Assembly (NCBI RefSeq): GCF_029626155.1
Contig: NZ_JARUBL010000001.1
Span: forward strand, 1,550,001-1,614,000
From: Solwaraspora sp. WMMD1047
Lineage (GTDB): Bacteria; Actinomycetota; Actinomycetes; Mycobacteriales; Micromonosporaceae
Direction of reading: 5' to 3'
DNA length: 64,000 nucleotides
The notes under the pieces were generated by a model. It made no database searches and was not told the origin of the DNA. It saw only the letters and a list, made by a program, of their open reading frames with translations. The stretch's first letter is position 1. The number at the start of each line of letters is the position of its first letter. The translations under genes and the position numbers were made by a program. Below, one piece after another: positions 31,836-41,600 of this stretch.

Positions 31836-32566
31836 ACGTCGACGCGCTGGCCGGCCGCCTCGACGAGGCCGCCCGCGCCGCGGTGGCCATCCCGCAGTTC
31901 GCCGCCGAGGTGGGGCTCGACGTGGCCGACGCCTACGCCGTCCAGGGCGCCCTGCTGCGGCTGCGGTGCGGCCGCGGCGAGCGGCTGGTCGGGATGAAGA
32001 TGGGGCTGACCAGCCGAGCCAAGATGCAGCAGGTCGGGGTCGACGAGGTGATCTGGGGTCGGCTCACCGACCGGATGACGGTGGACGACGGGGGCGCCGT
32101 CGACCCGGCCCGGTTCATCCACCCCCGGGTCGAACCGGAAATCGCCTTCCGGCTGGGCCCGGACGCGTCGATCCAGGCGGTGGCGCCGGCCGTCGAGCTG
32201 ATCGACTCCCGGTACGCCGACTTCACCTTCTCGCTGCCGGACGTGATCGCCGACAACGCCTCCGCGGCCGCGTACGCGATCGGGCCCTGGCGGGCGGTGC
32301 CGGACGGCCTGGCGAACCTCGGCGTCCTGCTGGAGATCGACGGGCGGGTGGTGCAGACCGGGTCGACGGCCGCGATCCTCGGCGATCCCCGCCGGGCGTT
32401 GACCGAGGGGATCCGGTTGGCCGACCGGTACGGCACCCGGCTCGCCGAGGGCTGGGTCTTCCTGGCCGGCGCGGCGACCGCGGCGGTGCCGCTGCGGCCG
32501 GGTGCGCACGTGCGGACCGTGGTCGAGCAGCTCGGCGCGGTGTCGTTCCGGGCGGTGGCCCGATGA
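31832..32566 (+). CDS. 2-Oxo-3-hexenedioate (4-oxalocrotonate) decarboxylase
   Basis: A 244-residue member of the same fold as the hydratase, but of the XylI/DmpH/AmnE decarboxylase branch. It converts 4-oxalocrotonate to 2-oxopent-4-enoate. The stretch [29 protein letters not shown] is diagnostic of decarboxylases, followed by [40 protein letters not shown] and [15 protein letters not shown]. It would normally complex with the hydratase three genes upstream. ATG 31832 overlaps the aldolase stop. No tautomerase gene is present, as expected when the substrate arises by deamination of 2-aminomuconate. Confidence 0.9.
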   Translation: MNVDALAGRLDEAARAAVAIPQFAAEVGLDVADAYAVQGALLRLRCGRGERLVGMKMGLTSRAKMQQVGVDEVIWGRLTDRMTVDDGGAVDPARFIHPRVEPEIAFRLGPDASIQAVAPAVELIDSRYADFTFSLPDVIADNASAAAYAIGPWRAVPDGLANLGVLLEIDGRVVQTGSTAAILGDPRRALTEGIRLADRYGTRLAEGWVFLAGAATAAVPLRPGAHVRTVVEQLGAVSFRAVAR

Positions 32567-32985
32567 CCGTGGTGCCCGGCAAGGCGACCCCGCGCGGCAG
32601 GTTTCCGCACGTGAAGGTCGCCGGCGGGCTGGTCTTCGTCTCCGGCACGTCGAGCCGACGGCCGGACAACAGCATCGCCGGTGCGTCGGCGGACGAGTTC
32701 GGCACCACCACCCTGGACATCCGGGCGCAGACCCGCGCGGTCATCGAGAACGTCCGCGACATCCTGCGCGAGGTCGGTGCCGAGCTGTCCGACCTGGTCC
32801 AGGTCACCAGCTACCTGGTCAGCATGAACGACTTCGGCGGCTACAACGAGGTCTACGGGGAGTTCTTCGACGAGTCCGGACCGACCCGCACCACCGTCGC
32901 CGTGCACCAACTGCCCCATCCACACCTGCTGATCGAGATGCAGGCGGTCGCCGTGCTGCCTGCCGCGCAAGGAGGGCCGTCATGA
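32563..32985 (+). CDS. RidA-family 2-aminomuconate deaminase
   Basis: A 140-residue RidA/YjgF-family protein. The trimeric enamine/imine deaminase fold is shown by [54 protein letters not shown] and the C-terminal arginine region [27 protein letters not shown]. In amn-type pathways a RidA homologue is 2-aminomuconate deaminase, releasing ammonia to give 4-oxalocrotonate. Its position between the decarboxylase and the ring-cleavage dioxygenase supports that assignment over general RidA housekeeping. Overlaps both neighbours by four bases. Confidence 0.88.
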   Translation: MTVVPGKATPRGRFPHVKVAGGLVFVSGTSSRRPDNSIAGASADEFGTTTLDIRAQTRAVIENVRDILREVGAELSDLVQVTSYLVSMNDFGGYNEVYGEFFDESGPTRTTVAVHQLPHPHLLIEMQAVAVLPAAQGGPS

Positions 32986-33506
32986 CCGACATCACCGACC
33001 CGGTGAGCTTCCCGGGCTGGCTCGAGGAGAACCAGCACCTGCTCAAGCCGCCGGTCGGCAACAAGCAGATGTTCCCGACCGGCGACGACTTCATCGTGAT
33101 GGTCGTCGGCGGGCCCAACCAGCGCACCGACTTCCACGTCGACCCGTACGAGGAGTTCTTCTACCAGGTCAAAGGGAACATGCACGTCAACCTGATGACC
33201 CCGGACGGTCCCTCGACCGTGCACATTCGGGAGGGTCAGATGTGGGTGCTGCCCGGGTCGGTCCCGCACTCCCCGCAGCGGCCGGAGCCGGGCTCGATCG
33301 GCGTGGTCATCGAGCGGGTCCGCGCGGAGGGCACGCTGGAGAAGTTCCAGTGGTACTGCGCCGAGTGCGGCAACCTCGTCCACGAGGTGGAGTTGCAGGT
33401 CCGCGACATCGTGGCCGACCTGCCGCCGGTGTTCCAGGCGTTCTACGCCGACGAGTCCGCCCGCACCTGCGGCCGGTGCGGCGCGCTGCACCCCGGTAAG
33501 GGCTGA
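32982..33506 (+). CDS. nbaC: 3-Hydroxyanthranilate 3,4-dioxygenase
   Basis: A 174-residue non-heme Fe(II) cupin that opens the ring of 3-hydroxyanthranilate to 2-amino-3-carboxymuconate 6-semialdehyde. Predicted iron ligands are H52, E58 ([12 protein letters not shown]) and H96 ([12 protein letters not shown]). The C-terminal part has a second, rubredoxin-like metal site: C126xxC129 and C163xxC166, as in the bacterial enzymes such as that of Cupriavidus metallidurans, whose ligand positions are each one residue lower. All functional residues are intact. The ATG overlaps the deaminase stop, and the next gene starts at its stop (TGATG). Confidence 0.95.
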   Translation: MTDITDPVSFPGWLEENQHLLKPPVGNKQMFPTGDDFIVMVVGGPNQRTDFHVDPYEEFFYQVKGNMHVNLMTPDGPSTVHIREGQMWVLPGSVPHSPQRPEPGSIGVVIERVRAEGTLEKFQWYCAECGNLVHEVELQVRDIVADLPPVFQAFYADESARTCGRCGALHPGKG

Positions 33507-34504
33507 TGGCGCCGGTCGTCGACGTCCACACGCACTGGGTCCCCAAGGGCTGGCCGGATCTGGCCGCCGCCTGCGGCGGGTCGGGCTGGCCATGGCTGCG
33601 GGTGGAGTCCGAACGGCAGGCGATGATCATGGTGGGGGAGGCCGAGTTCCGGCCGGTCGGGGCCGAGTGCTGGGACGTCGATACCCGGCTGGCCGAGATG
33701 GACGCCGACGGCGTCGACGTCCAGGTCATCTCGCCGACCCCGGTCTTCTTCGGCTACGACCGGCCGGCCGACCAGGCGGTGAAGGTGGCCCGGATCTTTA
33801 ACGACCTCGCCCTGGAGCTGGCGGCCGGGGCCCCGGGCCGGCTGGTGCCGTTCTGCCAGGTGCCGTTGCAGGACCCCGACGCCGCCTGCGCCGAACTGGA
33901 CCGGTGTCTGGCCGCCGGCCACGCCGGCGTGGAGATCGGCAACCACGTCGGCGACCGGGACCTCGACGATCCGGGGATCGTCGACTTTCTGCGGCACTGC
34001 GCCGAGGTCGGCGCGCCGGTCTTCGTGCATCCCTGGGACATGCCGGACGGCCCCCGGCTGGACCGGTGGATGGCCCGCTGGCTGGCCGGGATGCCCGCCG
34101 AGACGCACCTCTCCGTGCTGGCGATGATCCTCGGCGGGGTGTTCGACCAGGTTCCAACGTCGCTGCGGATCTGCTTCGCGCACGGCGGCGGCAGCTTCCC
34201 GTTCTGGCTCGGGCGGGCCGACAACGCCTGGCACCGCCGCGGCGACGTGGTCCGGGGCCGGTCCGAGCAGCCACCGAGTCACTACGTCGACCGGTTCTCG
34301 GTCGACACCGTGGTTTTCGAACCGGCGGCCCTGCGGTTGCTGGTCGAGACCATGGGTGCCGAGCGGGTGATGCTGGGCAGCGACTACCCCTACCCGCTCG
34401 GCGAACGCCCGGTCGGCAAGGTGGTGCGCTCCGCGGACTTCCTCACCGATCGGCAGCGGGATCTGCTACTGGCCGGCAACGCGGCGCGTTTCCTCGGCGG
34501 TTGA
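33506..34504 (+). CDS. nbaD: 2-Amino-3-carboxymuconate 6-semialdehyde decarboxylase
   Basis: A 332-residue amidohydrolase-fold decarboxylase (ACMSD). It diverts the ring-cleavage product from spontaneous cyclisation to quinolinate into the 2-aminomuconate route. Zinc ligands appear as H8 and H10 in VDVHTHWVPKG, a histidine in VFVHPWDM, and the aspartate in MLGSDYPYPLG. AHGGGSFPFWLGRADNAW is also typical. Last gene of the operon; its ATG starts on the last base of the dioxygenase stop. Its last 39 bases overlap the convergent DUF6069-like gene. Confidence 0.95.
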   Translation: MAPVVDVHTHWVPKGWPDLAAACGGSGWPWLRVESERQAMIMVGEAEFRPVGAECWDVDTRLAEMDADGVDVQVISPTPVFFGYDRPADQAVKVARIFNDLALELAAGAPGRLVPFCQVPLQDPDAACAELDRCLAAGHAGVEIGNHVGDRDLDDPGIVDFLRHCAEVGAPVFVHPWDMPDGPRLDRWMARWLAGMPAETHLSVLAMILGGVFDQVPTSLRICFAHGGGSFPFWLGRADNAWHRRGDVVRGRSEQPPSHYVDRFSVDTVVFEPAALRLLVETMGAERVMLGSDYPYPLGERPVGKVVRSADFLTDRQRDLLLAGNAARFLGG

Positions 34505-34942
34505 GTGTGCCGGCCGGGCCGGGACTGCCGAGCTGGCCATTCCGGCGATGATGATGGTCCCGGTCAGGAGATGGAGTCCGGCCAGGACCGCGGTTGCCGA
34601 CCCGGTGCGGGCCTGCGCGAGCGGGCCGACCAGGGACAGCACCAGCACGATCAGGGCGATCGAGGTCCAGACCATCTTGGACCGGCGGACCGATCGTTCC
34701 AGGACGGCCAGCAGCGCCCAGCCGGCGAGGCCGGAGACGACGGCCGCGAACGCGACGGCCGCGGGACCGACCTCGGCGGTGGCGCCGGCGCGGTCGACCG
34801 TCAGCTCGATGCCGGCGACCGGTCCGGTGACGATCCAGAGGGCGAGGGCCGCGCCGGTCGCGGCGGCCACGGTGAGCGCCCGGGTGACGCGGCGGCGGGT
34901 GGCGCCGTTCGACGCCGAGGCTGGTTGGCTGGTGGTTCGCAT
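34466..34942 (-). CDS. DUF6069-like four-helix membrane protein
   Basis: A 158-residue integral membrane protein with four predicted helices: AATGAALALWIVTGPVAG, AAVAFAAVVSGLAGWALLAVL, MVWTSIALIVLVLSLVGPLA and ATAVLAGLHLLTGTIIIAGMA. The organisation resembles actinobacterial DUF6069 proteins, whose function is unknown. ATG 34942 has GAAGGGAG upstream. It is the third gene of a minus-strand unit with a VC0807-like membrane protein and a TetR regulator, so it is probably under that regulator. Its end overlaps the end of the ACMSD gene. Confidence 0.75.
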   Translation of the reverse strand: MRTTSQPASASNGATRRRVTRALTVAAATGAALALWIVTGPVAGIELTVDRAGATAEVGPAAVAFAAVVSGLAGWALLAVLERSVRRSKMVWTSIALIVLVLSLVGPLAQARTGSATAVLAGLHLLTGTIIIAGMASSAVPARPAHSTAEETRRVAGQ

Positions 34943-34956
34943 GGGAACTCCCTTCG

Positions 34957-35622
34957 TTACGGCGTACCGCTAAGCGTCGGACGGCCGCGGTAGAGGATGC
35001 GCCAGAGACCGGCGCGGGTCTGGTAGACGTTCGTGATCAGCAGCACCAGCGGCACGATCGCGATCCGCTGGGCCATCGACAGACCGGGCACGAGGTCGAC
35101 CGGGAGCGTGTAGGCGAGCACGAACCGGGCGACCGCGTCGGCCACACACGCGCTGCCCTGGATGACCGTGCTGACCCGCCAGATCCGGCGGAAGCGCGCG
35201 TCGTCGCGCCACAGGTCGTCCCAGGAGTGTTGCCGGGCGCCGAAGAGGCCCTCCAGCAGCGGGCGGGAGACGACAAGTGCGGCGGGTCGGTCGCCGCGCG
35301 CGCTGATCAGGAAGCCCGCGCCGATCAGTGCCGGGAAGATCGTATTCTTGGCGAACATGAACCGGACGCTTCCGGTGAGGAACGACAGCGCCGTGCTGAC
35401 GAGCAGGATTCCGAGCACCGTCAGCGCCAGCTTGTCGACCCGGCGGCGAACCACCATCCGGTACGCGATCAGCGCCGCCGTGAAGGCGACGGTGGCCAGC
35501 AGCGCGGGCAGCATCCCGACGCCAAACGCCCGCAGCAGGTAGTAACCGGCGGTGGGGATGCCGGTGTCCACGGCGACCTCGAGGAGGAAGCCACGGAGGG
35601 TGCGGTACTGGCCGGCGTTCAT
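34957..35622 (-). CDS. VC0807-family integral membrane protein
   Basis: A 221-residue membrane protein with about five to six helices resembling the VC0807 family of unknown function, often paired with TetR regulators. Segments are LLRAFGVGMLPALLATVAFTAALIAYRM, LALTVLGILLVSTALSFLTGS, FPALIGAGFLISARGDRP, SACVADAVARFVLAYTLPVDLV and IAIVPLVLLITNVYQTRAGLW, with a hydrophilic loop containing WDDLWRDDARFRRIWR. ATG 35622 overlaps the tetR stop (ATGA), so it is coupled to the regulator. A longer reading from 36255 is the regulator's shadow. Confidence 0.8.
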   Translation of the reverse strand: MNAGQYRTLRGFLLEVAVDTGIPTAGYYLLRAFGVGMLPALLATVAFTAALIAYRMVVRRRVDKLALTVLGILLVSTALSFLTGSVRFMFAKNTIFPALIGAGFLISARGDRPAALVVSRPLLEGLFGARQHSWDDLWRDDARFRRIWRVSTVIQGSACVADAVARFVLAYTLPVDLVPGLSMAQRIAIVPLVLLITNVYQTRAGLWRILYRGRPTLSGTP

Positions 35623-36233
35623 GGCGACCGCCTGGTGGCCAGGTCGAAGATGGTGACGAGTTCGTCGGCGTACCGCTTCAGGTCGAGATCGGGGTCGGCG
35701 TCCAGGGCGAAGGGCAGCCCGTCGATGGAGCGTTGGATGGTGGTGGCCATCACCCGCAGGTCGAACTCGCGGAACTCGGCCGACTGTTGCCCGGCGTGGA
35801 GGATCTGTTCCAGGCTTGACAGCACGTTTCGCTCGGTGTTCCCGTCGTAGGACCCGCCCCCGGTCTCGGGCCGGAAGTTCAGGAAGATCTCCAGCAGGGC
35901 CTTCATGCGGGAGCGGTGTGCGCCGATGAATTCGACGCTGCCCGCGAGGTAGGCCCGGAGCATGCCGGCGGCGCTCTGCTCGGCGCTGACCCGCCGGTGC
36001 ATGAAGTCGCCCATCGTCTGGTGGATCTCGATGACGATCTGCCGGATCAACTCGTCCTTGCCGGCGAAGTGGTAGGAGATCAGGCCGGTGCTGCTCAGGC
36101 CGGCGCGCTTGGCGATCTGCGCGAACGACGCGCGGGCGTAGCCGAGCTCGGCGATCGTCTCGATCGCGCAGTCGAGGATCTGGGCCCGCCGCGCGTTCTC
36201 GATGAAGGTTCGCGCACCGCTCTTTGCTCGCAT
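35619..36233 (-). CDS. TetR/AcrR family repressor
   Basis: A 204-residue TetR-type regulator. The helix-turn-helix spans about residues 10-55 (RRAQILDCAIETIAELGYARASFAQIAKRAGLSSTGLISYHF, with GKDELI after it; overlong run given by its known boundaries only in part). The C-terminal ligand domain is helical and unassigned. The ATG at 36233 lies inside a perfect palindrome, TTTGCTC-GCAT-GAGCAAA, so the protein probably represses its own operon with the two membrane proteins downstream. The diverging F420-type gene 56 bases upstream may share this control. Confidence 0.88.
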   Translation of the reverse strand: MRAKSGARTFIENARRAQILDCAIETIAELGYARASFAQIAKRAGLSSTGLISYHFAGKDELIRQIVIEIHQTMGDFMHRRVSAEQSAAGMLRAYLAGSVEFIGAHRSRMKALLEIFLNFRPETGGGSYDGNTERNVLSSLEQILHAGQQSAEFREFDLRVMATTIQRSIDGLPFALDADPDLDLKRYADELVTIFDLATRRSP

Positions 36234-36240
36234 GAGCAAA
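36223..36240. promoter_or_regulatory. Palindromic operator over the tetR start codon
   Basis: TTTGCTC at 36223-36229 and GAGCAAA at 36234-36240 form a perfect seven-base inverted repeat with spacer GCAT. The tetR start codon lies in the middle. Size and location fit a TetR dimer site blocking its own transcription; the adjoining AAATAG is AT-rich. Confidence 0.7.
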
Positions 36241-36295
36241 AAATAGCACAGTCAAGCAAGATGGCTAGGCTGGGGAGAGGAAGGGAGATCCACAC

Positions 36296-36763
36296 ATGGC
36301 ACGCAGCATCGCTACCAATAGCCGGGTTGACCGCGCACAGCTCGTCGACTTCATCGCCCCTCGGCACCGCGCGATCCTGATCACCACCAGGGCCGACGGC
36401 AGGCCGCAGTCGTCACCGTTGACCTGCGGCGTCGACACCACCGGCCGGATCGTCATCTCGACCTACCCGGAACGGGCGAAGGTCGCCAACATCCGTCGCG
36501 ATTCGCGGGTGTCGGTCTGCGTCCTGTCCGACGAATGGAACGGACCGTGGGTCCAGGTCGACGGCACCGCCGAGGTGCTGGACCTTCCGGAGGCGCTGGA
36601 GCCGCTTGTCGACTACTTCCGGTGCATCTCGGGCGAGCATCCGGACTGGGACGAGTACCGCGACGCCATGCGTCAACAGGGCAAGTCGCTGATCCGGGTC
36701 ACCATCGACAGCTGGGGCCCGGTCGCGACCGGTGGCTTTCCGGCCCGGCTCGCCGACGATTAG
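36296..36763 (+). CDS. PPOX-class F420-dependent oxidoreductase
   Basis: A 155-residue split-barrel flavin/deazaflavin protein of the pyridoxamine 5'-phosphate oxidase-like superfamily. RHRAILITTRADGRPQSSPLTCGVD, IVISTYPERAKVANIRRDSRVSVCVLSD and WVQVDGTAEVLDLP match the actinobacterial F420-binding group. A small hydride-transfer reaction is expected; the substrate is unknown. ATG 36296 has AGGAAGGGAGATC upstream. It diverges from the TetR operon and shares the region with its operator. The stop overlaps the convergent DUF222 gene by four bases. Confidence 0.85.
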   Translation: MARSIATNSRVDRAQLVDFIAPRHRAILITTRADGRPQSSPLTCGVDTTGRIVISTYPERAKVANIRRDSRVSVCVLSDEWNGPWVQVDGTAEVLDLPEALEPLVDYFRCISGEHPDWDEYRDAMRQQGKSLIRVTIDSWGPVATGGFPARLADD

Positions 36764-38043
36764 GGCGGCTGCGGGTCGGGTGGAACGAGATAGGTGTGAC
36801 CCTGGCGGCTCCGCCAGGCGAAGACACCATCGCTGATCTGGCGCAGCCGCCAGCCACCCTCGCCCTTGAGGCGGTGGTCGTGCCGACACAGCACCCCGAG
36901 ATTGCCGGGATCGGACGGTCCGCCCTCGGAGTAGGGCTGGGTATGGTCGAGATCGGACTGGTGCGCCGGCATCCGGCAGCCCGGCGCCCGGCAGGTACGG
37001 TCACGGGCCTTCACGAACTCCGCGTCGGCGGTGCTCGGCCGGCGGCGTACCGGGCCATGATGAACCAGTCGACCGGTGCGGTCGTAGACGCTCACCCGCC
37101 AGGGCGACCGGCGTTGCCGCTCGGCCACCTCGCGGGCGACCTCAGCGACGACAGGCCCCCAACCGGCCAGCTCACCGGGCTGATCCGACAGGCCCATCAG
37201 AGTGGTCAACGCCACCCGGAGCTCGACCCCGCCACGACCACCCGGGGTTCCGGCGGCGGCGGCCCCTTCGAGCAGGTCGAGGAAGGTGTCGGCGCGCAGT
37301 TGGTCCATGGTGCGGGAGTCCCCGGCCCGCTTGGCGGCCCGGGCCAGGTCGTCGATCCGGGCGGCCGCGACCGCGGCCCGATCGGTGGGCAACCGAAAGC
37401 CGGCGAGAGTGACGGTGCCGTCGGGATCGAGAGCGGAGAAGATCCGGCGCCGGGCCAGGGACGCCTGACGCCGACGGTCCGCCGACGTCGGGTCGGCGGT
37501 GATCGCCAGCGAGCGGAGCCGGGCCGCGAGCTGGCCGGTGGTCAGCGTCGGTGCGTCGTCGATGACCTCGTCGACGACGCTTCTGGCGGTCGCCGTCGGC
37601 AGGGCGCGGGTCTCCCGGGCGAACACCCTGGCCCGGGGCACGTCGACAGCTCCGGCGAGCATGCCGGCATGCACCCGGGGAAGTCGTCCGGTCACGTCCA
37701 GGGCAAGGGTGAGGGCGGCGTCGGCGGCCGTCCGGGTCAGGCAGAGCGCCGCCCGGATCTCGTCCACCGCGAACTCGTCGACGCCAGGGGTGCGGGCCGC
37801 CGGCGAATCCGAATGACCGGGCGGGCAGTGCGCCAACTCGGCCATATCGGCCAACACCTGGGCCTGCTCGTGGGCCGCCTGCCGTGACCTCGCCTGCAGC
37901 AGGACGACCAGGTCGTGCCCGTTGAGTCGCGACCGATCGATGGTGGCGAGCCGGGCGGCCAGCTCAGGACCCGGCGGGAACTCCGCCAGGCCCTCGGGCA
38001 GCCCCTGTCGTTCGATCACATGTTCGAAGCTAGGCGACCCCAC
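36760..38043 (-). CDS. DUF222 (13E12 repeat type) protein with HNH endonuclease motif
   Basis: A protein of about 427 residues. The N-terminal two thirds is the helical DUF222 domain (LARRIFSALDPDGTVTLAGFRLPTDRAAVAAARIDDLAR region), known from mycobacterial 13E12-repeat proteins. The C-terminus carries an HNH core: CRAPGCRMPAHQSDLDHTQPYSEGG, NLGVLCRHDHRLK. The DH, Asn and HDH elements are intact. These genes are multicopy in Actinobacteria, and their function, whether mobile intron-like or DNA processing, is unsettled. The start is uncertain: GTG 38043 is listed; TTG 38049 or GTG 38019 are alternatives. Confidence 0.8.
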   Translation of the reverse strand: MGSPSFEHVIERQGLPEGLAEFPPGPELAARLATIDRSRLNGHDLVVLLQARSRQAAHEQAQVLADMAELAHCPPGHSDSPAARTPGVDEFAVDEIRAALCLTRTAADAALTLALDVTGRLPRVHAGMLAGAVDVPRARVFARETRALPTATARSVVDEVIDDAPTLTTGQLAARLRSLAITADPTSADRRRQASLARRRIFSALDPDGTVTLAGFRLPTDRAAVAAARIDDLARAAKRAGDSRTMDQLRADTFLDLLEGAAAAGTPGGRGGVELRVALTTLMGLSDQPGELAGWGPVVAEVAREVAERQRRSPWRVSVYDRTGRLVHHGPVRRRPSTADAEFVKARDRTCRAPGCRMPAHQSDLDHTQPYSEGGPSDPGNLGVLCRHDHRLKGEGGWRLRQISDGVFAWRSRQGHTYLVPPDPQPP

Positions 38044-38076
38044 CGACAATTCCGCCGCACGGTCGGACAGCCCTGG

Positions 38077-38481
38077 TCAACGCCGCCCGAGGCGGCTGCC
38101 GAGCAGGCCGACGAGCAGCGCGCCGGCCAGCGACCCGACCGCCACCAGGAACGCCCCGATCACCCAGAGCCCGTCGGCGTCCGGGTCGGTGGCCGCGTCC
38201 ACGGCGAAGCAGACCGTGAGCACCACCGCGAGCACCGGCGCGGCCAGCCAGTGCCGCCCGGCCCGCCCGGCGGCGAGCGCGACCAACCCGAGCACCAGCC
38301 CGAGGCCGAGCACCTGCCAGGGCTGGTAGGGCCCGGTCTCCGCGCCGGTGGCCGGGTTCAGGTCCTTCTCCTGATCCCAGCCGAGTAACGCCAGGTAGGC
38401 GACGACGGTGACGACGGCGACACCGACGATCCAGAGCGGTGCGGACGCCCGTCCCGGACGGAGCTCACGCGTTTCGGTCAT
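38077..38481 (-). CDS. Small integral membrane protein, unknown
   Basis: A 134-residue protein with four predicted membrane helices: PLWIVGVAVVTVVAYLALLGW, WQVLGLGLVLGLVALAAG, WLAAPVLAVVLTVCFAVDAA and LWVIGAFLVAVGSLAGALLVGLLG, and a conserved-looking loop DQEKDLNPATGAETGPYQPWQ. The function is unknown. ATG 38481 was chosen because the residues upstream of it are Arg/Pro-rich and non-hydrophobic. It diverges from the large helicase gene, sharing a 146-base intergenic region. Confidence 0.75.
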   Translation of the reverse strand: MTETRELRPGRASAPLWIVGVAVVTVVAYLALLGWDQEKDLNPATGAETGPYQPWQVLGLGLVLGLVALAAGRAGRHWLAAPVLAVVLTVCFAVDAATDPDADGLWVIGAFLVAVGSLAGALLVGLLGSRLGRR

Positions 38482-38627
38482 ACCAGAGACCCTGCCAGGT
38501 CCGGGCCACCGACGAATGAGTACGGCCACTTAGCTCCACACAGGATCCGGGGCCGAAACAACACGCAGCGTGAAGGTTGAACCGAGCCCGGCTCGGTGTT
38601 CGTGCGCCCTGGAGATGATCCGATACC

Positions 38628-41600
38628 GTGATGAGGATGACTGGCCAGGGTGCCCCCGGCGAGTCGCCCGCGGTGATCGTCGAGCGGGCCGCCTCGCTCA
38701 CCGACTATCTGCTCGCCGTGCGCGCGCAGATGGAGAAGCCGGTGCGCACCGTCCCCACCGAGGACGCCGTCTGGCAGCACACCCTGCCGGCGCACCGGGA
38801 CTGCCAGTCGGGGCCGTCGCCGGACGGCGCGACCTGGCTGCGGGTCGGCCTGCCACCGGCGCCGGCCGCCATCAAGGTGCCGCCGGACCTGATCGGCCAC
38901 CTCGCCGCCGAGCCGACCGCCGCGGCCGAGCCGACCCTGCGTACGGCCGGGCCGGAGCCCGCCCCGGCGGACCTGGACTGGCGGTTCGAGCGCTGGCGCG
39001 ACGACGAGTGGCGGCCGTGGGCCGCCGAGGCGGGCGCCGTCGAGCGGACCCGCACCCTGCACCGCCGGTTGTTCGACCTCAAGCACAAGGTCGACATGAA
39101 CACCGCCACCCACGAGCTGGTCTGGGGTCACGGCATCCTGCACCTCGCCATCGACGGCAAGCGGGTCGCCTACCCGCTGGTGGTGACGCCGGTGGCGATC
39201 GACTACGACCCCGACCGGGCGCTGGTCGCGGTGGCGCCGCAGGGCGGCGGCCGGCTGCAGACCGACCCGCTGGCCGGGCTCGACGAGCGCTACCTGAACC
39301 AGCTGCTCGCCCTGGCCGGCCCCGGTGGCCAGGTCGACGTGGACCCGTGGGACGACCTCGGCCGGCGCGAGCTGTACGAGCGGGCGCTGCGGCGGCTGGG
39401 CCACGACCCGGTGCTGCGGGAGCCGGACGGCCCCGACCCGGGCACCCCGCACGTGCACGACACCGCCGTGCTGTTCCTGCGGCCCAAGCAGCGGATGGTC
39501 CGCCGGTTCCTGGAGCAGCTCCGGGATCGGCTGCTCGACGGCGACCCGACCGGCGTCGGCTCCCTCGCGGCGATCCTGGCGCACGAGCCGAGCCGGCTGC
39601 GGATGCCCGACGACCAGCCGGACCAGTGGGCGCCGGTGGGGCAGCGCCTACTCATGCCGCTGCCCACCAACGAAGCCCAGGAGTCGATCGCCCGCCGGCT
39701 CGCCCAGCACCGCAACGTCGCCGTGCAGGGCCCGCCCGGCACCGGCAAGACCCACACCATCCGCAACCTGATCTGCCACCTGATGGCCAACGGCAAGCGG
39801 GTGCTGGTGGTGGCCCAGAAGGAGGACCCGCTGCGGGTGCTCCGCGACGGCCTGCCCGCCGAGATCCGCGCCCTCTGCCTGGCCGTGCTCGGCCGCTCCA
39901 CCGACCAGCTCGTCCAGCTCCAGCTCGCCGCCCGGGAGCTCTCCGACCGGGCCGCCACCCTGGACCGGACGGCCGAGCAGACCAAGGTCGACCGGCTCAC
40001 CGCCCAACTGGAGGAGGCGGAACGGGAGCTGGGCCTGGCCATGGCCGGGCTACGGGCGGTGGCCGAGCAGGAGGCGTCCACCTACGCCATCGACGGGGTC
40101 ACCCTGACCCCGGGCGACGTCGGCGCCTGGCTGCGCGGCCACGCCCAGGCGTACGGCGACATCCCCGACCCGGTCAGCGGCCCGGCGCCGCTGACCGCCG
40201 ACGAGTTCACCGAACTGATCCGGCTCGCCACCGGGTTGGCCGCGCCGGACCGGGCGCGCGCCGTCCACCAGCTCCCACCCGCCGGTGAGCTGCCGACCGC
40301 CGGGGCGGTGCGGGCGGACCGTGCGGCGCGGGTCGCCGCCGCCGCCGAGCTGGACCGGCTGGCCGGCGCCGGGGTCGACCTCGGCGCGGTCCGGTCCATC
40401 GGAGCGCAGCAGCTCGACGAGCTGCTCACCGCGCTGCGCCAGTCGGTGACCTGGCTGACCGGCCGGGAGGGCAGCTGGACGGATCTGCTCGGCCGGCTGC
40501 TGGCCGAGCCGCACTGGCAGCGGATGTGGCACGACCACGTGACCGCCTGCACCCGGATGCTCGGCCAACTCGCCGAGGCGGCCAGGATCATCGGCGGCAA
40601 CGCCGTCAGCATCCCCGACGCGCTCGCCGCCGAACCGCGCCGGCTCCTCGGCCAGCTCGGCGAACTACGCAACCGGTACGCGGCCGGCAAGAGCGTCGGC
40701 CGGCTGGTCCAACCCGCCCTGGCCCGGCTGGCCGCCGACTGTCGGGTCGACGGGGAGCCGCTGCGCACCACCGCCGACGTCGACATCGTGGTCGCCCACG
40801 TGGACCGGGCGCGGCTGCGCCAGCAGCTCGCCGCCGGCTGGGACGAGTGGTCCCGCCGGCTGGGCATCCCGGCGCCGGAGGAGCACGCCGACCCGGAGGT
40901 CTGGGTGGGGGCGCGGCTGAGCGAGGCCGGCCGGTCACTGGACTGGGACCGGCGGCAGTGGCCGGTGCTGCACCGGGAGCTGCGTCGGCTCGTACCCCGG
41001 GCCGACCTGGCGTTGGACGCGGCCCGGCTCGGGCAGGTCGCCGCCCTGCTGGCCCGCTGCCCGGCGGTCTTCGACCACGACCGGCTGGCCGCCGCCGACC
41101 GGGACCTGGCGGCGAAGCTGCGCGACGGGCTCGCCCAACCGGACGCCAGTGACCTGTGGCGCCGCCTCGACGACGCGTGGCGGGACGCGGAGCTGACCGG
41201 CTGGGACGAGGCGCGGGCCGAGGCCGGGCGGCTCGCCGCGCTGGTTCCGCAGGTACGCCGCTATCTGGAACTGCGCGGGCGGCTGGCGGCGATCGCCCCG
41301 CAGTGGGCGGCGGCCATCGAGGCCGGTACCGCCCCGGCGCTGGCTGGCTCGGGTCCCGACTGCCTCGCCCGGTGGCGGTGGCGGCAGGCGCAGACCTGGT
41401 TCGACGCGGTGATCGGCAGTGTCGACCCGGCGGTGCTGAACCGGCGGGTGGAGCAGAGCCGGGAGCGGATCCGCCGGTTGACCGAGGATCTGGTGGTGGC
41501 CGCCGCCTGGCTGGCGGTGGCCGGTGCGCTCGACGACCGGCGCCGGGCCGCGCTGGCCGACTGGACCACCGCGCTCCGCAAGATCGGCAAGGGTACCGGG

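Noticed and set aside
36760-38043. Mobile intron or transposon at the DUF222-HNH gene
   Set aside because: No terminal repeats, target duplication or interrupted host gene; these proteins are commonly chromosomal in Actinobacteria.
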